Positions 1 through 9,656 are shown, counted from the first letter of the stretch. The stretch: 64,000 bases of DNA from Carposina sasakii (GCA_014607495.2 CP053149.1:16008120-16072119); one strand, 5' to 3'. The notes: generated by a model not told the origin, from the letters alone. A program made the numbers and translations.

Positions 1-382
1 AACTAGTTAGTTATAAACAACATTATTTAGTTGACCAAAATGTCAATTGTAAGTTTAGAGTTTAGATTCTAAACCATTCTCGAACCCATTTGAACGTTCG
101 TGTGTTTGTAAATTAACTCCTTTTGAAAGGCTAGACAGATTTTGATGAAATTTTTTGTGTGTGTACAAGTAGGTTCGAGTATGATTTCGGTTCACAATTC
201 GGTCAACGACATTATGTTTTTTCTGCAGTCCATACAGACGGAATCCAAAAACATTATTCAGTTGACCGAATTGTGAATCTAAACTATTCTCGAACCCACT
301 TGAACACACACAAAAAACCATCAAAATCGGCCCAGCCGTTTAGAAGGATTTCAATTACAAACACACGAACAGAAGATTTATA
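1..382. repeat. Three related repeat arms, direct-inverted-direct
   Basis: Three copies of a roughly 100-bp segment lie in a row: about 18-110 (plus), 110-225 (inverted) and 250-365 (plus). Shared parts include the run around 'cagttgaccgaattgtga', 'ctcgaacccacttga' and 'atcggcccagccgttt'. The phrase 'atcaaaatcggcccagccg' is typical of non-autonomous lepidopteran Helitrons, so these are probably stacked Helitron pieces. No intact border pair was identified. Short open frames on both strands here only reflect the repeats. Confidence 0.5.
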
Positions 383-548
383 TCTTTACATATAATAAAA
401 ATGTAACGGATCGCTGTCTGTACATAGAAAATATATGAGAAATAATATAGAAGACCTTTATTAACGCAATAGTACCCAAAATTTTTTTTTAAATTTTTGT
501 ATTTTGTTTTGACATTTTTCTGTAGACGGAGTCGCGGGCGTCCACTAG
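383..548 (+). mobile_element. Non-autonomous Helitron, 166 bp
   Basis: The element begins with TC after an A (382) and ends with CTAG followed by T (549), which is the Helitron insertion signature. It starts 'tctttacatataataaaaatg' and ends in the GC-rich 'gtcgcgggcgtccactag'. Related copies lie at 5321-5623, 8250-8426 and 9657-9925. It is internally deleted relative to those. Confidence 0.75.
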
Positions 549-571
549 TATATAAATCATCATCATCATCA

Positions 572-814
572 TCATTTACAGCCCTGAGAAGTCCACTGTT
601 GGACATAGGCCTCCCCCAACAACCTCCACTCCGACCGGTCGGAAGCAGCCTGCATCCAACCGACGCCCGCAACCTTGACCAGGTCATCCGTCCACCTCGC
701 GGGTGGCCTTCCCACGCTGCGCTTGCCGATACGTGGTATCCACTCTAGAACTTTCCGACTCCATCGGCCATCAGTTCTTTGAGCTATGTGCCCTGCCCAT
801 TGCCACTTCAGCTT
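572..814 (-). pseudogene. C-terminal remnant of an RTE-type LINE reverse transcriptase
   Basis: The minus strand reads 81 open codons, including the stop at 572-574. They match the end of lepidopteran RTE/BovB-like polyproteins: 'KLKWQWAGHIAQRTDGRW', then 'GKRSVGRPPARWTDDLVKVAG', then 'LGEAYVQQWTSQGCK'. A (CAT)n tract on the plus strand (about 557-574) is the (ATG)n tail normally found at the 3' end of this class. The copy is 5'-truncated, as usual for non-LTR elements, so the catalytic reverse-transcriptase core is absent. The same 'LGEAYVQQWT' end recurs at several other places in the window. Confidence 0.85.
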
Positions 815-1130
815 GCTGGACCAGTATATAAATATAACACTCGTATTTATTACATTCTAAAAACACTCACACCCACAATTCAATATGAAAGCCTTCCTTC
901 TTTACCCGGGCTGAGGACCGGCACAATTCATTGGGTATATTCCATCGTTACTCTCTTGGCTGATCTTGGTGAATATTAGTGTATTAAGTAGTGGAATATA
1001 CCCATGATAGATCTAGCTCAGACTAACCCGGAAAAGTATCAATATTTTAATAACATCACTGGCACATAAAATATAAGTTTTAGTCTGGGCAAGACCTAAT
1101 CAACATTTCAGGCTACTACTAGCATGATAA
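815..1130. other. Intergenic, no gene seen
   Basis: AT-rich sequence between the RTE remnant and a MITE. I see no coding signal or recognisable repeat. The short open frame at 779-979 starts inside the RTE remnant on the opposite strand and has no familiar protein features. Confidence 0.4.
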
Positions 1131-1345
1131 TATAGGGTGGATGTGACAGCCAGGCAAATGTTAATATGGCGACTTCAGACCAAGATTATGAGGTGAAAAC
1201 CTCTGAAATTATATTTTATAAATATTGTGTAATTCGTTTAAAACGTTTTAAAATTTTAGCCAATGAAGTAAAATAACATGTCATATAACTCAAAACAATG
1301 GTACTTGTTTCAGTATTTGCCTGGCTGTCACACACACCCTGTATA
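1131..1345. mobile_element. MITE with about 30-bp terminal inverted repeats
   Basis: The left end 'agggtggatgtgacagccag' and the right end (reverse complement 'agggtgtgtgtgacagccag') form inverted repeats of about 30 bp ending in 'caggcaaat'. TA dinucleotides flank both ends, consistent with a TA target (mariner-type). There is no coding capacity in about 215 bp. The right half of another copy lies near 6105-6183. Confidence 0.75.
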
Positions 1346-1561
1346 TCTAGTTTCGCTGAATGCTTATTGTGGCGAAGTTACTTTCATTCATCATTCTTAT
1401 TTACACCATGCGTACACGTAATATGAAAATAAGTTGAAAAAAATTTTCACTTAAATTAAATACACATACATACATGTTTTATTGGATAATATACCTATAA
1501 TATTTAAATTAGTAGGCGAAGCTAAGCATTAATTTATTATTTTTAATATACATAAACGTAT

Positions 1562-1682
1562 GTGTTCCCAAAATAGGGTAATCAGAACTACGATCACGAA
1601 GGAGATCCTTTAGTCACGTTTAGCATATTGGGGCCAGATAAAGATGATCAGTGACAAGTCGCTAGCTTGTCGCCTGAGAACG
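1562..1682 (+). repeat. Family A dispersed repeat, partial
   Basis: This matches a repeat seen at least 13 times in the window, with the pattern 'gttcccgaaatg.ggtagccagaactgcaggatcac ... ggtgacaagttgctagcttatcgcctgaga'. This copy has the left part only and is diverged. The repeat class is unknown to me. It is separated from the stop codon of the MULE transposase by about 200 bp. Confidence 0.7.
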
Positions 1683-1891
1683 GAAAAATTAAAGTGAAAA
1701 ACAACCACAACCATACCAAAGCTGAAAAAAAACATGCCAGAAAATGCGAAAAAGGGAAAAAAACACCAGCACGCACCCCAAGCTGAAAAAAAAACATGCA
1801 TTGAAAACTTACACCTCCGCTGCTGTGAGCGCCAAGTTTCCTGAAACATGTGGTAAAATATTAATAAAATGGCAATTACTTCAGATACTAT

Positions 1892-4800
1892 CTACTCAAT
1901 TACTACTGTACTACCCGTTAGATCACAACGTGAACATATGAAATTTCGAATTTTGCTCAAAGAATACTTTTGCTTGATACAATTTCGATGGAAATATTCG
2001 CGACAAACTGTGCAATTAATCATGTCATGGGTATCGCCATTCTTACGACAAAAACAGTAAACTTTTCTAAAATAATGTTCTACAGGTTGAAATGCTATAG
2101 GTTTACAAGAACTAATTGGAAACTTTTCTAAGAAATTCCTGGACTCTAAAATGGATAATAAATGCTGGCGCATCAAGTTATGCTCAAATTTAAATTTACT
2201 TGGATTCTCCCCTAAACAAAGTAATTTCGCAAAAGCAATGGAAAAAAGTCCACAGTCATTACCGTTAGCTTGCATATCAACATCATGAACCCTTACTAAA
2301 ATTTGCGTTACATCTGGATGTAACCTACTGAGACTACTTGCTATAGAAATAATATCGGGACTAATTTTATGTCTACTAAAAAGCGAATCATATAGGTCGA
2401 TCAGTAATATGTTGTTTTTAATACGACCAGTTATACAATTCCAGTGGTTCCCATCTACGTGACAAATCTGGACAAAAGCGCCTAAGCATGGCTTTAGCAT
2501 AGGTGGTTTACCTGAAGCTAAAACTGGGTTTTGCAAACCTTCTACAAGCGGATGTTCGCGTTGTAGTAGTAATGAGGCCGCGAAAATGATGTCAGAATCT
2601 ATCCAAGAATTACTTAGTAGTATATCACGGTGAGATTGAGAAAGAACGAGGTCTGAAATTTTAAGCCAGTTGTCGCGAGTCACCAGTTTATGCTTTGTCT
2701 TAAATTTAGGAATCGCTGAGAAATAATCAGTGATTCTAAATTTTTTCTTTGGTGCCCTCTCAGATGGTTTTGGAGCCTGGCGCTTTTGTCCAATAGCTGT
2801 TTGTTTGTTTCGTTGAAGTTTTATTTTAGTTAAAAGTTGCATTTTATTAATATTAAACTTGACTTTTGTGCGGTCATTAACGTCAGTCTGTTTGTTATTA
2901 CTATTAATTAATAATGTTGTCAGGTCAGTCTGTCTGTCGATGGGATGGTCTATATAACTTTTGGCAACATTATTAATGTTAGTCTGTTTGTTTGTTTTGT
3001 CGGCAAACTCTTTCACTTTCAACAAAACTTCAGTCTGTGCGTTGTTGTCTAATTCATGGAGATTATTTTGGGAATCTGTACATGAAATGTTTGTTTGTTC
3101 GTTTGTTTGTCTTATTTCGTCGAAGAATTCTGTCTGCGTAAGAAGAGCTGAAAAATCAGCATCGTGCGACCATTCGTTGACTAATTGCTGCAATATATTT
3201 AAACGACTTGGAAAATTACTGTGACTCGAAGACTTCAAAATCTCTAATAATGAATAGCAAACAGATTTACTTTTAAAATATTGTTGTGTTTCAAGAGAAA
3301 CAGGTTTCGGTAAAAAAATTGGTTTACGAATTTTTGTGGTGCTACGACATAAATCAAGTGTGGCCAAATAGTGGGATTTAGTCCATCGTTGCGAAACTAA
3401 CTCCTCCGAAAAAATGTCTTTCTTCAGATAGAACCGCAAAGCAAAAATATGCAAACATGGCAAATCGTACATGCAAAAGTAGCTACAATCGCAGTTAAAT
3501 AAAGTTGTATGGGCAGGACTATGCAAAGGTATTTCTGTCAAATAAGAAGAAAGGTCAGTCTGTCTGTTAAAGTTCGATAGGCTTGCAGATGCAATACCCT
3601 TAGACATATTAGAAATTATTTCTTTATAGGCAAAATATGTAGTACATTGTGAAACAGTAACTAAAACATCAGGTGCTAAATCTGTGTATGTGTTAACCCG
3701 ATGAGTTGAATCTTTAAATGCTGCAATAGACAATTTGTCTAGCATTCCAGTAAGGTGTGATTTTAAACTAGAATAAAAGTTCTGCATAGAAGAATACTTC
3801 TTTATAGAAGTTTTCAACTTTTGATTAAAGGACTCTAATCTATTGTTGGTGGTATCACCCAAATTATAATTACGTATACGGAAATATTGACACCACGATT
3901 GCCGACAATTGTGCCATCTATTTACATATTGCTCAACAATATTAAAACCTGAAAAGTTACGTCTAAAAATATCAAAAGTCTCATTGTAAATAGTTTCTTG
4001 TGAAGCGAAAGCCATTTTTTCTAATAAGGTTTTACATTCTCTATATAAAGTTTTCGGAACACTAGAAGAATGAACCATCTCTTTAAAGCTCTTTAAAACA
4101 TGAAATAAACAAAGTTCATGTCTCGCATTCGGGAAATAATTTTTGAGTATCGCTATTTCAGTAAAGTCCTTGTCAGTCATGTAACTTCTAATTAAATTAT
4201 GGGAAGGGTTATGATGAGCAAAAAATTTTATAAAAGTATCTACAATATATTTAGTCTCATGGGCTAAAAGACCAAACGCGACAGGTATCGAATGGTTGTT
4301 ACCGTCTACGGCCATAATAATATATAAGGGCATTCTACAGTCATTTAAGCTATAAGTTCCATCCAAAAGTATATGATCTGAGTACTGCTTAAAGAAATGG
4401 ACCATCCACGAAAACTGGAAGTAAACCAATTGCACTGTATTATCAATAGTCAATGTCTCGACAATCATACCTTTATCTGACTGAAGGTCTGACAACAACG
4501 AAGCAAAAAATCGATCTGAATCAGTTTTATTTCTAATAGAGATACACTTCTTTATTGAATTTAATTGGTCAGAAGAGATCTCACAGTCCTTCTCATCGCG
4601 AAGATACTGTTTTATTTTAATATTAGGTGTGTCATATTTTAACATTAATTTCATATTAGATTTTAATGTCTTATTTTCATTATTATCTCTACAAATTTTT
4701 ACGTTACTATCTGAATCAATAATTACTCGGGGTACAGAATGATCTATACCTCGAATGCCTCTGTTAATACAATAATATTTAAATGTATACTCATCAACAG

Positions 4801-5149
4801 AGTGGCCACAATGTTCGTCATCAAATGACCTAATAACAAAACCAAGATTTTCACGACAATATGACACAAGAACATGCGCGGGACAATTAATTTTAGATGT
4901 TCTTTGTAAGGGCCGTATTCCTAAAGATTTACTAGCGTAAGAACCACTATGAGCACAAACAAATTTTACAAATTTATATCCTAAATTTAGAGGCAAAGGA
5001 AAATAAATTTTTTTATTGTAAGATATGATTGTCCGAGAATTTCCAATAACAAAAACAGGATTTTTGGTACACTTCATATATTTTTCAAAACTAGTAGCAA
5101 AATCATTCCATGTAGGAAAAATCATACCCTTACAAACGATTTTGTCCAT
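1892..5149 (-). CDS. MULE transposase fused to SWIM, Ulp1-type protease and PHD finger
   Basis: This is an intact, intronless 1085-codon frame read from ATG at 5147-5149. The N-terminus has a FAR1/WRKY-GCM1-like zinc cluster (C65, C89, H113 or H116). Residues 255-440 look like a MULE DDE transposase: D263 in 'LLDGTYS', D326 or D328 in 'YMTDKDF', the 'ELCLFH' C347/H350 pair, and E439 in 'NNRLESFNQ'. A SWIM zinc finger follows (C553, C555, C565, H567). A linker with repeated QT motifs and basic runs leads to a C48/Ulp1-like cysteine protease: H902 in 'GNHWN', D921 in 'LYDSL', Q960 and C966 in 'NDCGLF'. A C4HC3 PHD finger ends the protein (C1032, C1034, C1046, C1049, H1054, C1057, C1072, C1075). 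Expected role: DNA cutting and joining for transposition; the protease may process SUMO or ubiquitin-like conjugates. All expected catalytic residues are present, so the gene may be active. I found no terminal inverted repeats. A domesticated host gene is the alternative. Confidence 0.9.
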   Translation of the reverse strand: MDKIVCKGMIFPTWNDFATSFEKYMKCTKNPVFVIGNSRTIISYNKKIYFPLPLNLGYKFVKFVCAHSGSYASKSLGIRPLQRTSKINCPAHVLVSYCRENLGFVIRSFDDEHCGHSVDEYTFKYYCINRGIRGIDHSVPRVIIDSDSNVKICRDNNENKTLKSNMKLMLKYDTPNIKIKQYLRDEKDCEISSDQLNSIKKCISIRNKTDSDRFFASLLSDLQSDKGMIVETLTIDNTVQLVYFQFSWMVHFFKQYSDHILLDGTYSLNDCRMPLYIIMAVDGNNHSIPVAFGLLAHETKYIVDTFIKFFAHHNPSHNLIRSYMTDKDFTEIAILKNYFPNARHELCLFHVLKSFKEMVHSSSVPKTLYRECKTLLEKMAFASQETIYNETFDIFRRNFSGFNIVEQYVNRWHNCRQSWCQYFRIRNYNLGDTTNNRLESFNQKLKTSIKKYSSMQNFYSSLKSHLTGMLDKLSIAAFKDSTHRVNTYTDLAPDVLVTVSQCTTYFAYKEIISNMSKGIASASLSNFNRQTDLSSYLTEIPLHSPAHTTLFNCDCSYFCMYDLPCLHIFALRFYLKKDIFSEELVSQRWTKSHYLATLDLCRSTTKIRKPIFLPKPVSLETQQYFKSKSVCYSLLEILKSSSHSNFPSRLNILQQLVNEWSHDADFSALLTQTEFFDEIRQTNEQTNISCTDSQNNLHELDNNAQTEVLLKVKEFADKTNKQTNINNVAKSYIDHPIDRQTDLTTLLINSNNKQTDVNDRTKVKFNINKMQLLTKIKLQRNKQTAIGQKRQAPKPSERAPKKKFRITDYFSAIPKFKTKHKLVTRDNWLKISDLVLSQSHRDILLSNSWIDSDIIFAASLLLQREHPLVEGLQNPVLASGKPPMLKPCLGAFVQICHVDGNHWNCITGRIKNNILLIDLYDSLFSRHKISPDIISIASSLSRLHPDVTQILVRVHDVDMQANGNDCGLFSIAFAKLLCLGENPSKFKFEHNLMRQHLLSILESRNFLEKFPISSCKPIAFQPVEHYFRKVYCFCRKNGDTHDMINCTVCREYFHRNCIKQKYSLSKIRNFICSRCDLTGSTVVIE

Positions 5150-5320
5150 GTCTAAAAAGAAAGAAATATGTATGTAAGTAAATTATATACCTAACAAAAT
5201 TAAATGTGTGTCTAGGTAGTTGTAAAGGTTAATTTTAACTACAACATTCAATGTAACACGGTATGTATGTAGATAAAAAAAATAAAAATTTAGCATCCTG
5301 GCACGGCAACAGCTTCATAA

Positions 5321-5623
5321 TCTATACATATAATAAAAATGTAACGCATCGCAGTCTGTACATGGAAGATATATGAGAAAAAATATTATAGGAGACCTTT
5401 ATCAACGCAATAGTACCCAAAACAATGATTTTTGTCTGTTTGTCGGTTTGTCTGTGCGTTTGCGCACGCTAATCTCAGGAACGGTTGAACCGATTTCGAT
5501 GCAGTTTTCAGGAATATATTGTGACAGGTCCCACATAACATATAGGCTACTTTTTATCCCGGACAATTTCGACATTTTGTTTTTTCTGTAGTCTACACGG
5601 ACGGAGTCGCGGGCGGCCACTAG
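5321..5623 (+). mobile_element. Non-autonomous Helitron, about 303 bp
   Basis: It starts TC (5321) after A and ends CTAG (5620-5623) before T. The body has 'aatgtaacgcatcgc', then 'ggttgaaccgatttcgatgc', then the GC-rich end 'ggagtcgcgggcggccactag'. It lies about 170 bp upstream of the MULE transposase start and may mark the outer limit of that element's 5' flank. Confidence 0.8.
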
Positions 5624-5639
5624 TCCGTCAATAAACATA

Positions 5640-6104
5640 TAGCGTCCAACATCTGCAGTGGGATCTCATACTAACAGGGAAGAGTCAAGAAATTAAGAAT
5701 TATTATTTGTGATGCGATTCTGGTGCATGATTTTAAGTTTTTATCTTCTTATTTTTTTTTAGATGCAAAACTTTATTTTTAAATTTATTAACTGGAATAC
5801 ATTGGTATTTGTTTGGGTCAATTTAATTTTTAGCTACGTCAAATTTTGTAAATAAAGGTTTGTACGCATCCCTCGCTGCGCGAATCCGACTCGCATTTGA
5901 CCGGTTTTTTTTTTCAGAAATAGTGTACACATTTCGTTTAATTATTAATTACACCTAGTTAACATTTAAATAATCAAATTATAGAATATTTGGGAATAGA
6001 ATTTTTTGTGTTTAATACACGTGGTGTATAATAAATAATTACCCTATTGGCTCAAAAAGGAGACATTGCAGATAATCAAATTAAAAAAGCATTTCCTGCG
6101 AATA
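5640..6104. other. Intergenic, no gene seen
   Basis: AT-rich DNA without a recognisable coding stretch. No match to the repeat families used elsewhere in this annotation was noticed. Confidence 0.4.
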
Positions 6105-6183
6105 ATAACACTGTCATATAGCTCAACACAATGGTGATTGTTCAGCATTTCAGTATCTGCCTGGCTGCCACTCACACCCTGTA
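6105..6183. repeat. Right half of the MITE family of 1131-1345
   Basis: The segment 'tgtcatatagctcaacacaatgg' through 'cctggctgccactcacaccctgta' matches the right half of the MITE at 1131-1345. A matching left terminus was not found nearby, so the copy is truncated. Confidence 0.65.
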
Positions 6184-6185
6184 TA

Positions 6186-6290
6186 AATTGGTATTGATAT
6201 GATGAATATCGATGTTTGTTTCCGAGTCATGGATGTTTCTATACTTATCTATGAATTTATATACCGTTGCTTTAATACATAATTGATACA
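6186..6290 (+). repeat. Tail of a tRNA-derived SINE
   Basis: The run 'attgatatgatgaatatcgatgtttgtttccgagtcatg' followed by 'tttatataccgttgct' matches the body of the full SINE at 40698-40915. The tRNA-like head is missing. Confidence 0.6.
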
Positions 6291-6394
6291 TATGTATATA
6301 GAAATTTTTGTTATTGTCTAATAAGTAGGTAGGTAAGTAAGTATATTAAATTCTGGTGTCGCAGTGTTTCGTTACCACACCAATTTTTATGAAT

Positions 6395-6432
6395 GTTTTC
6401 ACACGAGCGGAGTCGCGAGCAACAGCTGATTA
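6395..6432 (+). repeat. Helitron 3' end fragment
   Basis: The run 'cggagtcgcgagcaacagct' resembles the GC-rich Helitron 3' terminus found elsewhere in the window. It lacks the CTAG ending. Confidence 0.4.
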
Positions 6433-6652
6433 CATAAAATATTAATATCAGATTAACTTTACTGTTGACGTACATACGTACGCAGGTATTTAATTAATGG
6501 CATATTTTTCTAGATATCCTGTCTGAAGATAAATTTGATGCTGTCTTTCTCTAAAACTCGATCAAGATAAAGACAACTTATCCTTCAGAAAAATGGGCCA
6601 TAAATAAAAAAAGCCTATTGCGTTTCATCAATGATGAGATGACGCTAGCTTA

Positions 6653-7030
6653 GGTACTATCAACCAAGGCGTCGCCGCTGACATGCCTTAAGGTTTCGTT
6701 TAGTTTGCAGCGCGTTAGTAAACCATCCTTCAATAGAAAGTCAGAAAAACATTACAAGACTTTTATACTATTGACAAAATGTAAAACAATAAAAATATTG
6801 GCTGACTAGCACAGATGTCAAACATAAGAATATTCTTAACAATGATTTTTACACCCTCTCCTGTTGTTTTGGGTTTCTCAAGACAAAGGTTCATTTTATG
6901 TAACTTTTTTAAAATTATTGATACAATGAACAGATTGGTATGCAGCGTAAAGAGTATGACAAGGAACTATCGTAGCTTGCAAACGAAACATTTTTAGAAT
7001 CGTGTCAGTGGCGCCTTGGTTGATAGTACC
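6653..7030. mobile_element. 378-bp MITE with TA target duplication
   Basis: The ends are 'ggtactatcaaccaaggcg' on the left and its near-complement 'cgccttggttgatagtacc' on the right. Homology continues inward for about 60 bp ('gctgacatgcc' and 'tttcgttt' parts). TA stands on both sides (6651-6652 and 7031-7032). No coding sequence is inside; the short frame at 6815-6997 lies within it and is not gene-like. Confidence 0.75.
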
Positions 7031-7575
7031 TACTGTGTATGACTAAATGTTTCAATCCTTTGTCATTTCACTACATACAACAAAAAATGTTAGTTCCGAA
7101 ATCAGGCATACATAGCAGTTATTCTATGAAATGGACTCTACTAGTATTAGTATTATTGAATCTATGTAGGTATGTTTATATAACTTTTTAACGAAAACTA
7201 ACTAACGAACGTAGACGTTTCATACTTTAGGTTCTCAGTATCATAGTTTAGGTTTAACAAATTATCTACCTATTACCTATCCCAAATTAGACTTGAGGCA
7301 AGTGGGGCATGCTGAGTAAAAGAATTCCATACCTGGTATCTGCTTAGCTTACTTCTCAAATACGAGACTGAAACAAACAAACTTGTTTTAATGAAAAAAA
7401 ATGATAAAGATGTACTCAAACACACACTGACCTTGTGGTCAGGTACACTGCACAGCGCCGCCGCGTCAAATGAAATGAAGGACGAAAAGAAAAAGTACGT
7501 TAAGTACGAAGGAAGTAAAAGAAAGACAGAATGAGTGAGATGAGGAGGGAAGTAGTGTTGCTGCGATAGCGATAC

Positions 7576-7995
7576 ACTACACTATCGATAGTATCGAGAC
7601 ACTATGTCTTGAAAAGTCTGTCATACTATCGATAGTCTTATCGATGTTATCCATTGATAAAAATATGTAGGTAATATTATTCTTTAAGATTAATAGTATG
7701 GATAATATCAATAGTATCAGCATAAACAATATCGATTATTGCGATACTATCGATAATATCAGCACAAAACTATCGTCGATATCATAGGTAATTCGATAGT
7801 ATCGACATTTTTTACGTAATAACATCGATTTTATCGATACTATTAAAGTACCTATGACATATACTATAGTATCGATAAATTTCAATAATATCGCTTGATT
7901 TCTACTATCGATAGTATTGCAGCAGGCCGATATTTTCTACAAAATATTCGTGCTATTGCCCGTTTTTCAAGGTCAACTATCGATAGCGAAACTAT
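7576..7995. promoter_or_regulatory. Cluster of TATCGATA palindromes (DRE-like sites)
   Basis: Seven exact TATCGATA octamers occur between 7583 and 7985, at about 7583, 7627, 7748, 7832, 7870, 7906 and 7978. Many half sites (CGATA, TATCG) lie between them. TATCGATA is the DRE bound by DREF in insects, and CGATA is bound by the insulator protein BEAF-32. A GC-rich block follows at 8030-8100. I could not identify a transcribed gene attached to it. It may instead be an internal region of a repeat. Confidence 0.45.
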
Positions 7996-8249
7996 CGCTA
8001 TTGCAACAATTGGCAACAACACTAGAGGAAAGGCAGCGGGCGGAGGAGGGGGCAGGGGCGATGCCAAACCGGCGCCCCGCCGCGCCTTGTTGCGCTTGAA
8101 GTAGAGGTGGAAACATAATTAAAATAACGCTAAACGCGATTCATTCGTTAATTTGTCTATCAACAAAAAATATCGTTTTTCCTTGTTGCCGTGTTAATAG
8201 TTATTTTTCTAAACGAGACTAGATTCAACGCGGCCACGTTTATTCAAGA

Positions 8250-8426
8250 CTAGAGGACGCCCGCGAATCCGTCCGCGTGGATTGCCGCAAAAACAAAATT
8301 ATCTTATGTTAAGTGGGACCTGTCACAATATATTTCCGAAAACTGCATCGAAATCGGTCCAGCCGTTTCTGAGATTAGCGTGCACAAACATCGATCCGTT
8401 ACAATTTTATTATATGTACCTATAGA
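8250..8426 (-). mobile_element. Non-autonomous Helitron
   Basis: In the minus direction it runs from 'tctataggtacatataataaaa' to 'ggattcgcgggcgtcctctag'. CTAG on the plus strand is at 8250-8253, with an A before it. Internal 'ggacctgtcacaatatatttc' and 'atcgaaatcggtccagccgtt' match the copy at 5321-5623. Confidence 0.65.
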
Positions 8427-8669
8427 ATAGATAGAAGATATAGATAGCTTCAAAAATAATAAGTTTGTGCCACCATGCGCCATCACGATTTTACAACTTA
8501 TGTTATTATTGAAAATCCCAATCACTATCATCATCACCATCACTACATTAATATTATTATAAAACAAATTGATTCCCGCCGTCTCTGTCCTTATGTATGC
8601 TTACATAGACAGAGTGATTCTAGAGGAAGGTTTATTTATATCTATACTATATTATAATTAATAATATTA

Positions 8670-9477
8670 TCTATACTATATAATATTATAAAGCTGAAGA
8701 GTTTGTTTGTTTGTTTGTTTGATTGAACGCGCTAATCTCCGGAACTACTGGGTCAAATTAAAAAATTCTTTTTGTGTTGGATAGTCCATTTATCGAGGAA
8801 GGCTTTAGGCTATATATCATCACAGTGCGACTAATAGGGACGAAGAATAAGAGGAAAATGTGGAAAAAACGGGGAAAATTATTCAACTTTGGAGACTTCC
8901 GTTGCGTGCGCTGCGTAAACGGTTCAAGTTATCCAAAAAATATGTATGAAAGAATAAAATGACGTAGAAATGATATGAAAGAAAAAAATTGAAGGTCTAG
9001 ACTGCCTGATGCAGAACCCTTAGCAGCCCAGCTAAACTTTGAGAGATATGAAAATACCGTCTTAGGAAAAGTTGCTCAGCATGATAAGCACTTTCTAATA
9101 ATGTAATAAAATTGAAGGTCTAGATAACCTGATGCAGAACCCTTAACAGCCCAGCTAAATTTTGAGAAATATGAAAATACCGTCTTAGGAAAAGTTATTC
9201 AACATTTTAAAAGAATTCAATTCCCTGTTAAGTTATCTTTTGCTGTAACAATTAATAAATCACAGGGGCAAACGTTTAAACACGTTGGAATTGACTTACG
9301 TCAAGACTGCTTTTCACACGGCCAATTATATGTCGCGTTGTCAAGATCGGGTTGCGGAGAAAATCAGTATGTTCTTCTGCCACAAGAAAATAAAACAAAA
9401 AATATAATTTACGCAGAAGTACTTTAAAATATTTTATTCTGTTTGTTGACGCGGACGAAGTCGCGGGCAACAGCTAT
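8670..9477 (+). mobile_element. Decayed Helitron retaining helicase C-terminus
   Basis: The 5' end 'tctatactatataatattat' is followed by 'aaagctgaagag' and a (tttg)n tract (8700-8720). The 3' end is 'gacgaagtcgcgggcaacagctat', close to the usual CTAG terminus. Between them lie a 123-bp tandem repeat (8988-9110 and 9111-about 9205) and the coding remnant at 9212-9427. The copy ties the many short GC-ended repeats here to an autonomous Helitron lineage. Confidence 0.7.
9212..9427 (+). pseudogene. Helitron replicase-helicase C-terminal fragment (Pif1-like helicase)
   Basis: Reading plus from 9212 gives 71 codons and a stop at 9425-9427: '[19 protein letters not shown]', then '[21 protein letters not shown]', then 'NIIYAEVL'. 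The 'TINKSQGQT' stretch and '[10 protein letters not shown]' are the last conserved helicase motifs (V and VI region) of the Rep-Hel protein that drives Helitron rolling-circle transposition. The Rep nuclease and the rest of the helicase are missing, and upstream sequence is rearranged by a tandem duplication. It is non-functional, but the frame is intact to the normal stop, so decay is recent. Confidence 0.88.
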
Positions 9478-9656
9478 GTAAATATAAACTCCTATCTTAG
9501 TATAATTTATTGGTAATTTATTCATAATATTCATTCAATTCAATCATTCATTCCTTGCACAATTCATATAGTTCAACTTAGTAAATTAAATAAGTATAGT
9601 TCAAAAATAAAATATTATTTAAATACATTATTTAACACAGTTTTATGTAAAGACAA

